Origin: Sphingomonas sp. Leaf32
GTDB lineage: Bacteria; Pseudomonadota; Alphaproteobacteria; Sphingomonadales; Sphingomonadaceae
DNA length: 64,000 nucleotides
Direction of reading: 5' to 3'
Assembly (NCBI RefSeq): GCF_001421765.1
Contig: NZ_LMLA01000001.1
Location: 853,199 to 917,198 of the forward strand
Position numbers and translations under genes: made by a program. Positions 16,308-26,092 of the stretch are shown here, one piece after another (the stretch's first letter is position 1; each line of letters begins with the position of its first letter). The notes under the pieces are model-generated. The model was not told the DNA's origin. It did no database searches and was given only the letters and a program-made list of their open reading frames with translations.

Positions 16308-17929
16308 TGACCGAAGCTGCCGTCCGGGCCGTCGCCCCCGAACCCGCCGCCGCCCGCCCGTGGTGGCATGGTGCGACCATCTATCAGATTTATCCGCGCA
16401 GTTTCGCCGACAGCAATGGCGACGGGATCGGCGATCTGCCCGGTATTACCGCGCATCTCGACTATGTCGCGGCGCTGGGCGTGGACGCCATCTGGCTGTC
16501 ACCATTCTTCACATCGCCGATGAAGGATTTCGGCTATGACGTTGCAGATTATTGCGATGTCGACCCGATCTTCGGCACGCTCACCGATTTCGACACGTTG
16601 ATCGCCAAAGCGCATTCGCTGGGCCTGCGCATCATCATCGATCAGGTATGGTCGCATACCAGCGACGAACATCCGTGGTTCGTCGAGAGCCGGTCGAGCC
16701 GCACCAACCCCAAGGCCGACTGGTATGTATGGGCCGATGCCAAGCCCGACGGCTCGCCGCCCAGCAACTGGCAGTCGGTGTTCGGCGGCCCGGCCTGGAC
16801 GTGGGACGCCCGACGCGGGCAATATTATCTGCACAATTTCCTGAAGGAACAGCCGCAGCTCCACGGCCACAACCCGGACTTGCAGCAGGCGCTGCTCGAT
16901 ACCGCGCGCTTCTGGCTGGATCGCGGGGTCGACGGGTTCCGGCTGGACGCGATCAACTTCGCGATGCACGACCCCGATCTGCGCGACAATCCGCCGATGC
17001 CGAGCAACGGCAAGACCCGCACCCGCCCGTTCGATTTCCAGCGCAAGCTCTACAATCAGGGGCATCCGGACATTCCGGCGTTCCTCGAACGGGTGCGTGC
17101 GCTGCTCGACGGCTATGGCGACCGCTTCACCGTGGCGGAGATCGGCGGCGACGACGCCACGCGCGAGATGAAGCTGTTCTGCGAAGGCGATCGCCGGCTG
17201 AACACCGCCTATGGCTTCGACTTCCTCTACGCCCCCGAACTGTCGCCCCGCATCCTGCGCGACGCGCTCGACAATTGGGGCGAGGACGCGCCGTGGCCGA
17301 GCTGGGCGTTCGAGAATCATGACGCGCCGCGTGCCGTCTCGCGCTGGCTGACCGATCCGGCGCAGGCCGGCGCGTTCGGCCGGATCAAGATGCTGCTGCT
17401 CGCCTGCCTGCGCGGCAATATCTTCCTGTATAATGGCGAGGAACTGGGGCTGCCGCAGGTCGACATCGCGTTCGAGGATCTGCAGGACCCGGAGGCGATC
17501 GCCAACTGGCCGCTGACCCTGTCGCGCGACGGTGCCCGTACGCCGATGCCATGGGCGGCCGATGCCGAAAATCTGGGCTTCGGGGCGGGCAAGCCGTGGC
17601 TGCCGGCGGGCGAGGCGCACCGCGCGTTGGCGGTCGACCGGCAGGTGCATGACACGGCGTCGCTGCTGAACTTCACGCGGCACGTGCTGGCGCTGCGCAA
17701 TGCGCATCCGGCGCTGCGATCGGGCAGCATGACCATCGTCGAGGCGTCGGACGCGATCTTCGCGTTCGAGCGTGAACTGGACGGGCAGCACATGCTCTGC
17801 GTGTTCAACCTGTCCGATGCGCCGGCGACCTTCGCGGGCGGCGCGGGCACGCGCGCGATCGAAACCATCGGTGACGTGGAGGGGGACCAGTTCGGCCCGT
17901 TCGCGGCGCAGGTCGCGGTTCGCGACTGA
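16307..17929 (+). CDS. Alpha-glucosidase (GH13, oligo-1,6-glucosidase/alpha-glucosidase type)
   Basis: Releases glucose from the non-reducing end of maltose and maltodextrins, apparently in the cytoplasm since no signal peptide is visible. The 540-residue chain opens with 'WWHGATIYQIYPRSFADSN'. It carries the calcium-type loop 'DSNGDGIGDLPGI', 'FRLDAINF' (Asp214), 'VAEIGG' (Glu278) and 'FENHDAPR' (Asp339). These are the features of the alpha-glucosidase branch of GH13. The start overlaps the amylase stop as TAATG. It lies 22 bp before the GH97 gene in the same operon. Confidence 0.92.
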   Translation: MTEAAVRAVAPEPAAARPWWHGATIYQIYPRSFADSNGDGIGDLPGITAHLDYVAALGVDAIWLSPFFTSPMKDFGYDVADYCDVDPIFGTLTDFDTLIAKAHSLGLRIIIDQVWSHTSDEHPWFVESRSSRTNPKADWYVWADAKPDGSPPSNWQSVFGGPAWTWDARRGQYYLHNFLKEQPQLHGHNPDLQQALLDTARFWLDRGVDGFRLDAINFAMHDPDLRDNPPMPSNGKTRTRPFDFQRKLYNQGHPDIPAFLERVRALLDGYGDRFTVAEIGGDDATREMKLFCEGDRRLNTAYGFDFLYAPELSPRILRDALDNWGEDAPWPSWAFENHDAPRAVSRWLTDPAQAGAFGRIKMLLLACLRGNIFLYNGEELGLPQVDIAFEDLQDPEAIANWPLTLSRDGARTPMPWAADAENLGFGAGKPWLPAGEAHRALAVDRQVHDTASLLNFTRHVLALRNAHPALRSGSMTIVEASDAIFAFERELDGQHMLCVFNLSDAPATFAGGAGTRAIETIGDVEGDQFGPFAAQVAVRD

Positions 17930-17951
17930 CAAAGATAATAGGGAGAAGGCG

Positions 17952-20000
17952 ATGAGGATGATGAAATGGGCGCTGGCGCTGGCCGGCGTGACTGCGATGG
18001 CCTCGCCCGCCTTTGCCGAAGTCGTGGCACGGGCGGCCTCGCCCGATGGCAAGCTGACGGTGGCGGTCAGCCTGGATAATGAGGGCCGTCCGAGCTACTC
18101 GGTCGCGAAGGACGGCAAGGCGGTGCTGAACGACAGCAAGCTCGGCTTCCTGTTCACCGACGCGCCGAAGATCGAGCGCGGCCTGACGCTGGCCGGCACG
18201 AAGCGCGACCGGGCCGATACGACCTGGACGCAGCCGTTTGGCGAGTGGAAGACGATCCGCGACAATCACACCGAACTGACGGTGACGTTCCGCGAGGCGA
18301 AGAACCTGAAGCGCGAGATGGCGGTCACCTTCCGCCTGTTCGACGATGGTGTCGGCTTTCGCTACACGCTGCCGAAACAGGCGAACCTGACGACGGCCAA
18401 CATCGCCGACGAACTGACCCAGTTCGCCTTCGCCGAGCCTGGCACCGCATGGTGGAAGCCGGCGTTCGAGTGGAACCGCGAGGAATATCTCTACAACAAG
18501 ACGCCGCTCGACGCGGTCGGCACCGCGCAGACGGTGATGACGGTAAAGCTCGCCAGCGGTCGCCATGTCGCGATCCATGAAGCGGCGCTCAGCGACTATT
18601 CGGCGATGAACCTCGCACGGGCGGAGGGGACGACCTTCCGTGCGGTGCTGACGCCAGGATCGAATGGGCCGAAGGTGTCGCGCGCTGCCGGCTTCTCCAC
18701 GCCGTGGCGGACCATCGCCATCGCCGACGATGCGCCGGGCCTCTACAACGCCAGCCGCATCGGGCTGAACCTGAACGAGCCGAACAAGCTGGGCGATACG
18801 TCGGGCTGGATTCAGCCGGGCAAGTTCGTCGGCGTGTGGTGGAACATGATAAAGGGCGACTGGAGCTGGGCGCGTGGGGCCAAGCACGGCGCCACCACCG
18901 CGAATGTCCGCCGCTACATCGACTTCGCCGCCGCCAACGGCATTCAGGGCGTGCTGGTCGAGGGGTGGAATGTCGGCTGGGACGGCGACTGGTTCGGCAA
19001 CGGCAACGACATGAACTTCAGCCAGCCGACCGAGGATTTCGACGCGGCGGGCCTGGCGGCCTATGCGAAGTCGAAGGGCGTGCGCCTGATCGGTCATCAC
19101 GAAACCGGCGGGTCGGTCAGCAATTACGACCGGCAGCTCGACACCGCGTTCAAATGGGCCGCCGATCACGGCGAACGCGTCGTCAAGACGGGCTATGTCA
19201 CCGATGCCGGCCAGATCGAACGCGTCGATGCCGATGGGTCGAAGCATCGCGAGTGGCATGAGGGGCAGTGGATGGTGAACCACCATCAGCGCGTCCTGGA
19301 TGCCGCTGCCCGCTACAAGGTGTCGATCGACAGTCACGAGCCGGTCAAGGATACCGGGCTGCGTCGCACCTACCCCAACTGGCTGAGCCGTGAAGGCGGG
19401 CGCGGCATGGAGTATAATGCGTGGGAAGGCGGCAAGAATCCGCCCGAGCATGAGGCCAACATGGTCTTCACCCAGTTTTTGGGCGGACCGATGGACTTCA
19501 CGCCCGGCGTGCTGAGCCTGACCGGCAGCAATGGCAGCGCGATCAAGTCGACCATCGCCAAGCAGCTTGCGCTGTATGTCACGTTGTATTCGCCGGTCGT
19601 CATGGCGGCCGATACGCCGGAAAACTACGCGCGCTATCCCGCCGCGTTCAAGTTCATCCGCGACGTGCCGACCGACTGGTCCGACACCCGCGTGCTGAAC
19701 GGCGAGGTCGGCGATTATGCGACGATCGCGCGCAAGGCGGCGGGCAGCAGCGACTGGTTCCTCGGCGCGATCGGCGATGAAGAGGCGCGCAGCAGCACGG
19801 TGAAGCTCGATTTCCTCGATGCCGGCAAGACCTATACCGCCGAAATCTATCGCGACGGTCCCGGCGCGGACTATCGCACCGATGCCCGCCATTCGATCAC
19901 CATCGAACAGCGTCAGGTGAAGAAGGGCGACACGCTGACGATCGCGCTGGCACCCGGCGGTGGCGAGGCGATTCGGTTCGTGGGACCGAAGAAGCGCTAA
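17952..20000 (+). CDS. Glycoside hydrolase family 97 protein (SusB-like alpha-glucosidase)
   Basis: A 682-residue periplasmic glycosidase with a signal peptide (MMKWALALAGVTAMASPAFA). The N-terminal beta-sandwich (FRLFDDGVGFRYTLP) leads into the catalytic barrel with 'KFVGVWWNMIKG', 'VLVEGWNVGWDGDW', 'GHHETGGSV', 'DSHEPVKDTGLRRTYPNW' and 'REGGRGMEYNAW'. A short C-terminal beta domain follows. These motifs are those of GH97, which contains SusB alpha-glucosidase and some alpha-galactosidases. The alpha-glucan neighbours favour alpha-glucosidase. GGGAGAAGG precedes the ATG. A palindromic repeat follows the stop codon. Confidence 0.9.
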   Translation: MRMMKWALALAGVTAMASPAFAEVVARAASPDGKLTVAVSLDNEGRPSYSVAKDGKAVLNDSKLGFLFTDAPKIERGLTLAGTKRDRADTTWTQPFGEWKTIRDNHTELTVTFREAKNLKREMAVTFRLFDDGVGFRYTLPKQANLTTANIADELTQFAFAEPGTAWWKPAFEWNREEYLYNKTPLDAVGTAQTVMTVKLASGRHVAIHEAALSDYSAMNLARAEGTTFRAVLTPGSNGPKVSRAAGFSTPWRTIAIADDAPGLYNASRIGLNLNEPNKLGDTSGWIQPGKFVGVWWNMIKGDWSWARGAKHGATTANVRRYIDFAAANGIQGVLVEGWNVGWDGDWFGNGNDMNFSQPTEDFDAAGLAAYAKSKGVRLIGHHETGGSVSNYDRQLDTAFKWAADHGERVVKTGYVTDAGQIERVDADGSKHREWHEGQWMVNHHQRVLDAAARYKVSIDSHEPVKDTGLRRTYPNWLSREGGRGMEYNAWEGGKNPPEHEANMVFTQFLGGPMDFTPGVLSLTGSNGSAIKSTIAKQLALYVTLYSPVVMAADTPENYARYPAAFKFIRDVPTDWSDTRVLNGEVGDYATIARKAAGSSDWFLGAIGDEEARSSTVKLDFLDAGKTYTAEIYRDGPGADYRTDARHSITIEQRQVKKGDTLTIALAPGGGEAIRFVGPKKR

Positions 20001-20005
20001 ACGAT

Positions 20006-20139
20006 CCTCCCCGGAACGGGGAGGGGGACCGCCGCCAAAGGCGGTGGTGGAGGGGGACAGCCCCGAACGCAACGATGGCGCGCGGGGCAACCCCCCTCCA
20101 CCGTCCTGCGGACGGTCCCCCTCCCCATATATGGGGAGG
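20006..20139. repeat. Multi-hairpin repeat of a second (CTCCCC/GGGGAG) family
   Basis: The unit begins and ends with the same hairpin type: CCTCCCC-GGAAC-GGGGAGG at 20006-20024 and CCTCCCC-ATATAT-GGGGAGG at 20120-20139. Between them are ACCGCC/GGCGGT and ACCGTCC/GGACGGT hairpins, and longer complementary tracts (GGTGGAGGGGG with CCCCCTCCACC). It fills the whole gap between the GH97 gene and the symporter. Confidence 0.82.
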
Positions 20140-20140
20140 A
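20120..20140 (+). promoter_or_regulatory. Shine-Dalgarno of the symporter held inside a repeat hairpin
   Basis: The only ribosome site for the ATG at 20146 is GGGGAGGA (20133-20140), five bases upstream. The same GGGGAGG is the 3' arm of a perfect 7-bp hairpin with CCTCCCC (20120-20126). Translation initiation is therefore expected to depend on melting this hairpin. Confidence 0.6.
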
Positions 20141-20145
20141 TATAG

Positions 20146-21645
20146 ATGCAGACCCGCCCGACGCTCGGCTTCGGCCAGCTCTGGAACATCTCGTTCGGTT
20201 TCTTTGGCATTCAGATCGGCTTCGCGCTGCAGAATGCGAATGCCAGCCGCATCTTCCAGTCGCTGGGCACGCCGATCGATCAGCTGGGGCTGATGTGGAT
20301 CGCGGCGCCGCTGACCGGGCTGCTGGTCCAGCCGCTGATCGGCCATTATTCCGACCGGACGTGGGGGCGGCTAGGGCGCCGGCGGCCCTATTTTCTGATC
20401 GGTGCGATCCTGTGCACCTGCGCGCTGTTCTTCATGCCCAATTCGCCGACCATCCTCGCGGCGGCGATCACTTTGTGGATCCTAGATGCGTCGCTGAACG
20501 TGTCGATGGAGCCGTTCCGGGCGTTCGTCGGCGACATGCTGGCGCCCCGACAGCGACCGGCGGGCTATGCGTTCCAAACGTGGTTCATCGGCGCGGGCGC
20601 GGTCGTCGCCAGCATCGCGCCCTATGTGCTGGAAAACGTCTTCGGCGTTAGCAATACGGCCCCGGCGGGGCAGGTGCCCGATGCCGTGCGCTACGGTTTC
20701 TATTTCGGTGGCGTGATGCTGCTCGTGGCGGTGCTGTGGACCGTGCTGACCGTGCGCGAATACAGCCCGGCGGAGCTGGCGGCGTTCGGCGAGGAGACCG
20801 AGGAACCGGCGGATACGACCCCGCCGGTCATTCCGGCGCGCGGACCGCTATGGATCGTCGGCGGTGGCATCGTTGCCGCCCTGATCGCCTGGGCCGAGGC
20901 CAGCGGTGCGCTGGAAAGCGGGCGCGAGGCCTATTTCGTGGCCGCTGGCATCGCGCTCTACGGTGTCGCGCAGATGGTGTCGGCGGCGCTGGTGCGCGCC
21001 GGACGGGGCGACAATGTGCTGAGCCACATCATCGGCGATCTGGCGACCATGCCCGACACGATGCGGCGGCTGGCGCTGGTGCAGTTCTTCACCTGGGGCG
21101 CGCTCATCCTCCTGTGGGTCTATACGACCCCGGTCATCGCGCAGCAGATATGGGGCACGATCGATCCGGCGTCGGACGGGTATAACCAGGCGGGCAGTTG
21201 GGTCGGCGTGTTGTTTGCGATCTATTCAGGCGTGGCGGCGGTGGCGGCGTTCGCGCTGCCGGTGCTGGCGCGGTCCTTCGGCGCGGCGCGGACGCATATG
21301 CTGTGCCTGGTCGTCGGGGCGGCGGCCTATATCGGTATCTACCTGACCCATGACCGGCTGGGCATGATCGTGCCGATGATCGGCATCGGCATCGTGTGGG
21401 CGTCGGTGCTGACCATGCCCTATGTGCTGCTTGCCAACGCACTGCCGCAGCGCAAGCTGGGCGTGTATATGGGCATCTTCAATTTCTTCATCGTCCTGCC
21501 GCAGCTGATCGTCGCGACGGTGATGGGCGGTGTCATCAAGACGTGGTTCCCGACCCAGCCGGCCTATACGATGCTGGTCGCGGCGGCGGTGATGGCGCTG
21601 GCGGCGGTGGCGATGCTGCGGGTGCGCGAGCCTATCGCAGCGTGA
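20146..21645 (+). CDS. GPH/MFS-type sugar:cation symporter (maltose/maltodextrin, MalY-like)
   Basis: A 499-residue inner-membrane transporter with twelve hydrophobic segments. It is of the glycoside-pentoside-hexuronide/sucrose-transporter-like group: 'GQLWNISFGFFGIQIGFALQ' at the start, 'IGHYSDRTWGRLGRRRPYFL' after helix 2 and 'DASLNVSMEPFRAFVGDML'. It would bring maltose or short maltodextrins from the periplasm into the cytoplasm, as MalY does in Caulobacter; the substrate is inferred. It ends the plus-strand alpha-glucan operon. Its last 14 bp overlap the 3' end of glgX on the other strand. Confidence 0.88.
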   Translation: MQTRPTLGFGQLWNISFGFFGIQIGFALQNANASRIFQSLGTPIDQLGLMWIAAPLTGLLVQPLIGHYSDRTWGRLGRRRPYFLIGAILCTCALFFMPNSPTILAAAITLWILDASLNVSMEPFRAFVGDMLAPRQRPAGYAFQTWFIGAGAVVASIAPYVLENVFGVSNTAPAGQVPDAVRYGFYFGGVMLLVAVLWTVLTVREYSPAELAAFGEETEEPADTTPPVIPARGPLWIVGGGIVAALIAWAEASGALESGREAYFVAAGIALYGVAQMVSAALVRAGRGDNVLSHIIGDLATMPDTMRRLALVQFFTWGALILLWVYTTPVIAQQIWGTIDPASDGYNQAGSWVGVLFAIYSGVAAVAAFALPVLARSFGAARTHMLCLVVGAAAYIGIYLTHDRLGMIVPMIGIGIVWASVLTMPYVLLANALPQRKLGVYMGIFNFFIVLPQLIVATVMGGVIKTWFPTQPAYTMLVAAAVMALAAVAMLRVREPIAA

Positions 21646-23401
21646 CCGTCCGGGCGGGGCGATCGATCCGGATCGTCGCGCCCGGCAGGTGCAGTTCGAA
21701 GCCGGGGCAGTCGGGCGCTTCCCACCGTTCCGCCGTCATCGGCTGGCCGTCGAGTGCCAGCCATGTTGCCTGCTGCGGCACATCGGTGTCGAATACGGTG
21801 GGGCGTTCACGACGCCACGCGGCGAGCGTCGCGACATGCTCCTCCAGCGCGACGTCGCGGGCGTCCCAGTCGACCCAGCCGATCGCATTATCCTGCGCAT
21901 AGGCGTTGTTGTTGCCGCGCTGCGACCGGCCGAATTCGTCGCCGGCGGTCAGCTGGATATAACCGCGCGTCGCGAACAGCGTGGCGAGCAGCGCGCGCAG
22001 GTCGGCGGTGCGCGCGGCGATGACGGCGGGTTCGTCGCTCGGCCCCTCGACCCCGTGGTTCCACGACAGGTTGTCGCCATGCCCGTCGCGATTGTCCTCG
22101 CCATTGGCATGGTTGTGGCGTTCGACATGCGACACTAGGTCGGCGAGCGTGAAGCCGTCATGCGCCGCCAGGAAGTTCACGCTGCGGGTGACCGGTCCGA
22201 AGATGTCGGCCGATCCCATCAGCCGCGTCGCCAGCTGCCCGACGCCGCCGTCGCCGCGCCAGAAGCGGCGCACATCGTCGCGATACCGGTCGTTCCATTC
22301 CAGCCAGTCGGGCGGGAAATTGCCCAGCTGATAGCCGCCGGGGCCGATGTCCCATGGCTCGGCGATCATCACCTTGTGCCGCAGCAACGGGTCGGCGGCG
22401 ATCGCGGCGAAGATCGGGGCGTGGCGGTCGAAACCGGGCGAGCGGGCGATGACCGGCGCAAGGTCGAAGCGGAAGCCATCGACGCCCAACGCGGCGAAAT
22501 GGCGGAGCGTGGCGAGGATCAGGTCGCGCACCCCCGCATCGCCCGCGTCCAGCGTATTGCCGGTACCGGTATCGTTGATGAGGGTGCCGTCCGGCGCGTG
22601 GGCGTAGCTGCGATCGTCCAGCCCGCGCAGCGACAGGATCGGGCCGTCGCGGTCGCTTTCCCCGCTATGGTTGAACACCAGATCGAGGATGACGCCGATC
22701 CCGGCGGCGTGCAGCGCGGCGATCGTCTCGCGCAGTTCGGCGACGCCGCCGAGAGCGAGACCGGGGTCGATCGCCATCGGCACGACCGGATTATAGCCCC
22801 ACGCATTGCGCAGGCCCAGCGGAGGGAGGTGGCGTTCGTCGATCCAAGCGACGATCGGCATCAGTTCTACGGTGCCAACGCCGATCCCTTGCAGATGGGC
22901 GATGATCGATGGATGGGCGAGCGCGGCGATGGTCCCGCGCTGTTCCTCCGGTATGTCCGGGTGCTGCATCGTGAAGCCCCGGACGTTGAGTTCGTAGATC
23001 GGTCGCGCCGGATCGATCCGGGGGCGCTCGACCGGGGCCGGGGCGGATAATGCGGGCACGATGGCGCGCGGCACGATGGCGGCGGTGTCCGCGCCGAATT
23101 GCGACAAGGCGGGATCATGGACGAAACGGCGGTCTAGTTCGACGGCGTACGGGTCGACCAGCAGCTTGGCGGGGTCGAACCAGCGGCCGGCGGCCGGCGC
23201 CCATTCCCCTGCGGCGCGATAGCCGTAGCGTTGGCCCGGACCGGCGCCCGGAACCTCGACGACAAAACCGTCGCCGTCCCGGGTCATCGCGATGCGCCGT
23301 TCGGCGTCGCCGTCGAACAGGCACAGCCACATCGCCGCCGCGTCCCGCGCGCGGACGCTGAAGCGGGTGCCGCCGGGTATCGCGCAGGTGCCGAGCGTCA
23401 T
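21632..23401 (-). CDS. glgX: Glycogen debranching enzyme (isoamylase type)
   Basis: Hydrolyses alpha-1,6 branch points of limit dextrins left by glycogen phosphorylase. The 589-residue GH13 protein starts with a carbohydrate-binding-48-like sheet (TRFSVRARDAAAMWLCLFDG). The catalytic motifs are 'VILDLVFNHSGE', 'GVDGFRFDLAPV', 'MIAEPWD' and 'FLAAHDGFTL'. 'GEDNRDGHGDNLSWNHGVEG' is a GlgX signature. The start ATG overlaps the glgA stop as ATGA, so it is the last cistron of the glg operon. It is somewhat shorter than the E. coli enzyme. Confidence 0.92.
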   Translation of the reverse strand: MTLGTCAIPGGTRFSVRARDAAAMWLCLFDGDAERRIAMTRDGDGFVVEVPGAGPGQRYGYRAAGEWAPAAGRWFDPAKLLVDPYAVELDRRFVHDPALSQFGADTAAIVPRAIVPALSAPAPVERPRIDPARPIYELNVRGFTMQHPDIPEEQRGTIAALAHPSIIAHLQGIGVGTVELMPIVAWIDERHLPPLGLRNAWGYNPVVPMAIDPGLALGGVAELRETIAALHAAGIGVILDLVFNHSGESDRDGPILSLRGLDDRSYAHAPDGTLINDTGTGNTLDAGDAGVRDLILATLRHFAALGVDGFRFDLAPVIARSPGFDRHAPIFAAIAADPLLRHKVMIAEPWDIGPGGYQLGNFPPDWLEWNDRYRDDVRRFWRGDGGVGQLATRLMGSADIFGPVTRSVNFLAAHDGFTLADLVSHVERHNHANGEDNRDGHGDNLSWNHGVEGPSDEPAVIAARTADLRALLATLFATRGYIQLTAGDEFGRSQRGNNNAYAQDNAIGWVDWDARDVALEEHVATLAAWRRERPTVFDTDVPQQATWLALDGQPMTAERWEAPDCPGFELHLPGATIRIDRPARTVTLR

Positions 23402-24813
23402 GCTGCGAGCAGGCTCCGATACAGGCCGGCATAGCGCGCGCCGCTGCGCGTCCACGAGAAGTCGGCGCGCATCCCCTGTTTCTGGATCGTCGTCCAGCAA
23501 TCGGGGCGGGCATAAAGCGCCATCGTCCGGCGCAGCGCCTGCGACAAGCCGGCGGGCGTGACCGCGTCGAACTGGACACCGGTCGCAACGCCGGCCGCCA
23601 CCGCTGCCTCGTTCGCGTCGATCACTGTGTCGGCGAGGCCGCCGGTCCGCGCGACGACGGGTACACAGCCATAGGCGAGGCCGTATAGCTGGGTCAGGCC
23701 GCAGGGTTCGAACCGCGACGGGATCAGGATCGCGTCACCGCCGCCCTGCAACAGATGGGACAGCCCTTCGTCATAACCGATCCGTACCCCGATGCGCCCG
23801 GCATGGCGGCTGGCGGCAGCGACAAACGCCTGTTCGAGCGCGGCGTCGCCCGATCCCAGCAGCGCGAGGCGACCGCCCATCGCGACCAGCGCGTCGAGTT
23901 CGCCGGCCAGCACGTCCATGCCCTTTTGCCAGGTCAGCCGGCTGACCACCACGAAGATCGGCCCGTCGCCGGTTTCGATGCCGAACGCCTGCTCTACCGC
24001 GCGCTTGTTGGTCCGCCGCCTAGGCAGGGTGCGCGCGGTATAGCGGGCGGGCAGGGCACTGTCGCTCTCGGGCGACCAGACCGCCGGGTCTATGCCGTTG
24101 ACGATGCCGCTCACCCGGTCGCGGCGTGCCTCTATCAGCCCCTCCAGACCCATGCCGAACTCGGCACGGCGGATTTCCTCGGCATAGCTGGGCGATACGG
24201 TGGTGATGGCGTCGGCTGAGGCGAGGCCGGCCTTCAGCAGCCCGACCCCGCCATAATATTCGATGCCGTCGAGGGCGAAGGCGCTGTCGGGCAGGGCGAG
24301 ACCGGCGAATACGGCGGCGTCGTACCGGCCCTGAAACGCGATATTGTGGATCGTCAGGATGCTCGGCACCTGCGCGTCGTCATAGCGCAGATAGGCCGGG
24401 GCCATCGCGCCTTGCCAGTCATGGGCGTGGACCAGATCGAATTGCGTCGCCAGATCGGCCGCCGCCCGGCCCAGCGCGGCGAAGCGCCGCCAATTGTCGT
24501 CCCAGTCGCGCCCGGTCGCATCGCCATACGGACCGCCGTCGCGCGCGAACAGCTCGGGCGCGTCGAGGACCAGCAGCGGATGGCCATCGATCTGCCCTGT
24601 CAGCAGGCGGGCCGGTACACCAAGCAGGTCGTCCCAGCGCCGCGCCACCTTCGCCCGACCGAGCGACTTCACGACCGACGGGTATCCCGGCAGCAGCGTC
24701 GTCATCTCGATCCCATGGGGCAAGAGGGCAGCGGGCAGGGCGCCGACGACGTCGGCGAGGCCACCGGTCTTGACCAGCGGATAGGCTTCGGACGCGACCG
24801 ACAGGACGCGCAT
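23398..24813 (-). CDS. glgA: Glycogen synthase (ADP-glucose type)
   Basis: Extends alpha-1,4-glucan chains from ADP-glucose. It is a GT5-family protein of 471 residues, the normal length. The N-terminal donor-binding motif 'YPLVKTGGLADVVGALP' is intact, as are 'HAHDWQGAMAP' and the C-terminal 'IPSRFEPCGLTQLYGLAYG' with the conserved acidic residue. GGAGG lies upstream of an ATG that shares a base with the glgC stop (TGATG). An in-frame GTG three bases earlier is less well spaced. Translation is coupled to glgC and glgX. Confidence 0.94.
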   Translation of the reverse strand: MRVLSVASEAYPLVKTGGLADVVGALPAALLPHGIEMTTLLPGYPSVVKSLGRAKVARRWDDLLGVPARLLTGQIDGHPLLVLDAPELFARDGGPYGDATGRDWDDNWRRFAALGRAAADLATQFDLVHAHDWQGAMAPAYLRYDDAQVPSILTIHNIAFQGRYDAAVFAGLALPDSAFALDGIEYYGGVGLLKAGLASADAITTVSPSYAEEIRRAEFGMGLEGLIEARRDRVSGIVNGIDPAVWSPESDSALPARYTARTLPRRRTNKRAVEQAFGIETGDGPIFVVVSRLTWQKGMDVLAGELDALVAMGGRLALLGSGDAALEQAFVAAASRHAGRIGVRIGYDEGLSHLLQGGGDAILIPSRFEPCGLTQLYGLAYGCVPVVARTGGLADTVIDANEAAVAAGVATGVQFDAVTPAGLSQALRRTMALYARPDCWTTIQKQGMRADFSWTRSGARYAGLYRSLLAA

Positions 24814-26072
24814 CACGCCTCCAACCGGTCGATCATCGGCTGGGTGATGAGGCAGATGCCGCGTTCGGTCCGGCGGAAGCGATGCCCGTCGAGCAGCGGG
24901 TCCTCACCGATCACCAGCCCGTCGGGAATGGTGACGCCGGCATCGACCACGCAGCGCGTCAGCCGCGCGTTCCGCCCGATCCGCGTCATCGGCAGGATCA
25001 CCGATTCATCGATGCTGCTGAAGCTGTGCGCGCGAACGCCGGTGCTGAGCAGGCTGCGATGCACGGTCGATCCCGACACGATGCAGTCGCCCGCGACCAG
25101 GCTCGACACCGCGCTGCCGCGCCGGCCGTCGATGTCGTGGACGAACTTGGCCGGCGGCGTGATCTCCGAATAGGTCCACAGCGGCCAGCTACGGTCGTAC
25201 AGGTCCAGTTGCGGCACGACGTCGGTCAGGTCGATATTCGCTTCCCAATAGGCGTCGACCGTGCCGACATCGCGCCAATAGGCACGCGGCTCCTCAGGGC
25301 TGCGGACGCAGGAGGCGGAGAAGCGGTGCGCCTGCGCGTGGCCATGCTCGACCAGATACGGGATCAGGTCCTTGCCGAAATCGCGGCTCGACCCTTCGGT
25401 ATCCGCATCGCGACGCAGCTGTTCGAACAGGAAAGCGGTGCGAAAGACGTAGATGCCGAGGCTGGCGAGCGCCATGTCGGGATTGCCGGGCAGGGCGGGC
25501 GGGTCCTTCGGCTTTTCGACGAAATCGATGATCCGGTCATCGGCATCGACATGCATGACGCCGAACCCGACCGCTTCGGCCCGTGGCACTTCCATGCACG
25601 CCACGGTCACGTCGGCGCCGGTGTCGACATGCTGCTGGAGCATGAGCTCATAGTCCATCTTGTAGATATGATCCCCGGCAAGGATGACCATATATTCGGG
25701 ACCATAGCTCTGGATGATGTCGATATTCTGGAACACCGCGTCGGCGGTCCCTTCATACCATTGGAACTCGCTGATCCGCTGGCTGGCGGGCAGGATGTCG
25801 AAACTCTCGTTGCGTTCGGGGCGCAGGAAGTTCCAGCCGCGCTGCAGGTGGCGGATCAGGCTGTGCGCCTTGTACTGGGTCGCCACGCCGATGCGGCGGA
25901 TGCCCGAATTGATCGCGTTCGACAGCGCGAAGTCGATGATCCGGCTCTTGCCACCGAAATAGACCGCCGGCTTGGCACGGGTGTCGGTCATCTCGAACAG
26001 GCGGCTGCCGCGGCCGCCCGCCAATACATAAGCCATGGCGTCACGCGCCAATGGTTGTCCTCGCCTCTCCAC
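24813..26072 (-). CDS. glgC: Glucose-1-phosphate adenylyltransferase (ADP-glucose pyrophosphorylase)
   Basis: Makes ADP-glucose for GlgA, normally the regulated step of glycogen synthesis. The 419-residue protein has '[20 protein letters not shown]', '[19 protein letters not shown]', the '[15 protein letters not shown]' nucleotide site and 'SLGIYVFRT'. A left-handed beta-helix follows at the C terminus ([22 protein letters not shown]). The GTG at 26072 has GGGGGAG seven bases upstream, 21 bp after glgB. The alternative ATG 36 bp downstream would remove little. Confidence 0.94.
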   Translation of the reverse strand: MERRGQPLARDAMAYVLAGGRGSRLFEMTDTRAKPAVYFGGKSRIIDFALSNAINSGIRRIGVATQYKAHSLIRHLQRGWNFLRPERNESFDILPASQRISEFQWYEGTADAVFQNIDIIQSYGPEYMVILAGDHIYKMDYELMLQQHVDTGADVTVACMEVPRAEAVGFGVMHVDADDRIIDFVEKPKDPPALPGNPDMALASLGIYVFRTAFLFEQLRRDADTEGSSRDFGKDLIPYLVEHGHAQAHRFSASCVRSPEEPRAYWRDVGTVDAYWEANIDLTDVVPQLDLYDRSWPLWTYSEITPPAKFVHDIDGRRGSAVSSLVAGDCIVSGSTVHRSLLSTGVRAHSFSSIDESVILPMTRIGRNARLTRCVVDAGVTIPDGLVIGEDPLLDGHRFRRTERGICLITQPMIDRLEA

Positions 26073-26092
26073 GCAGCACTCTCCCCCAAAAC

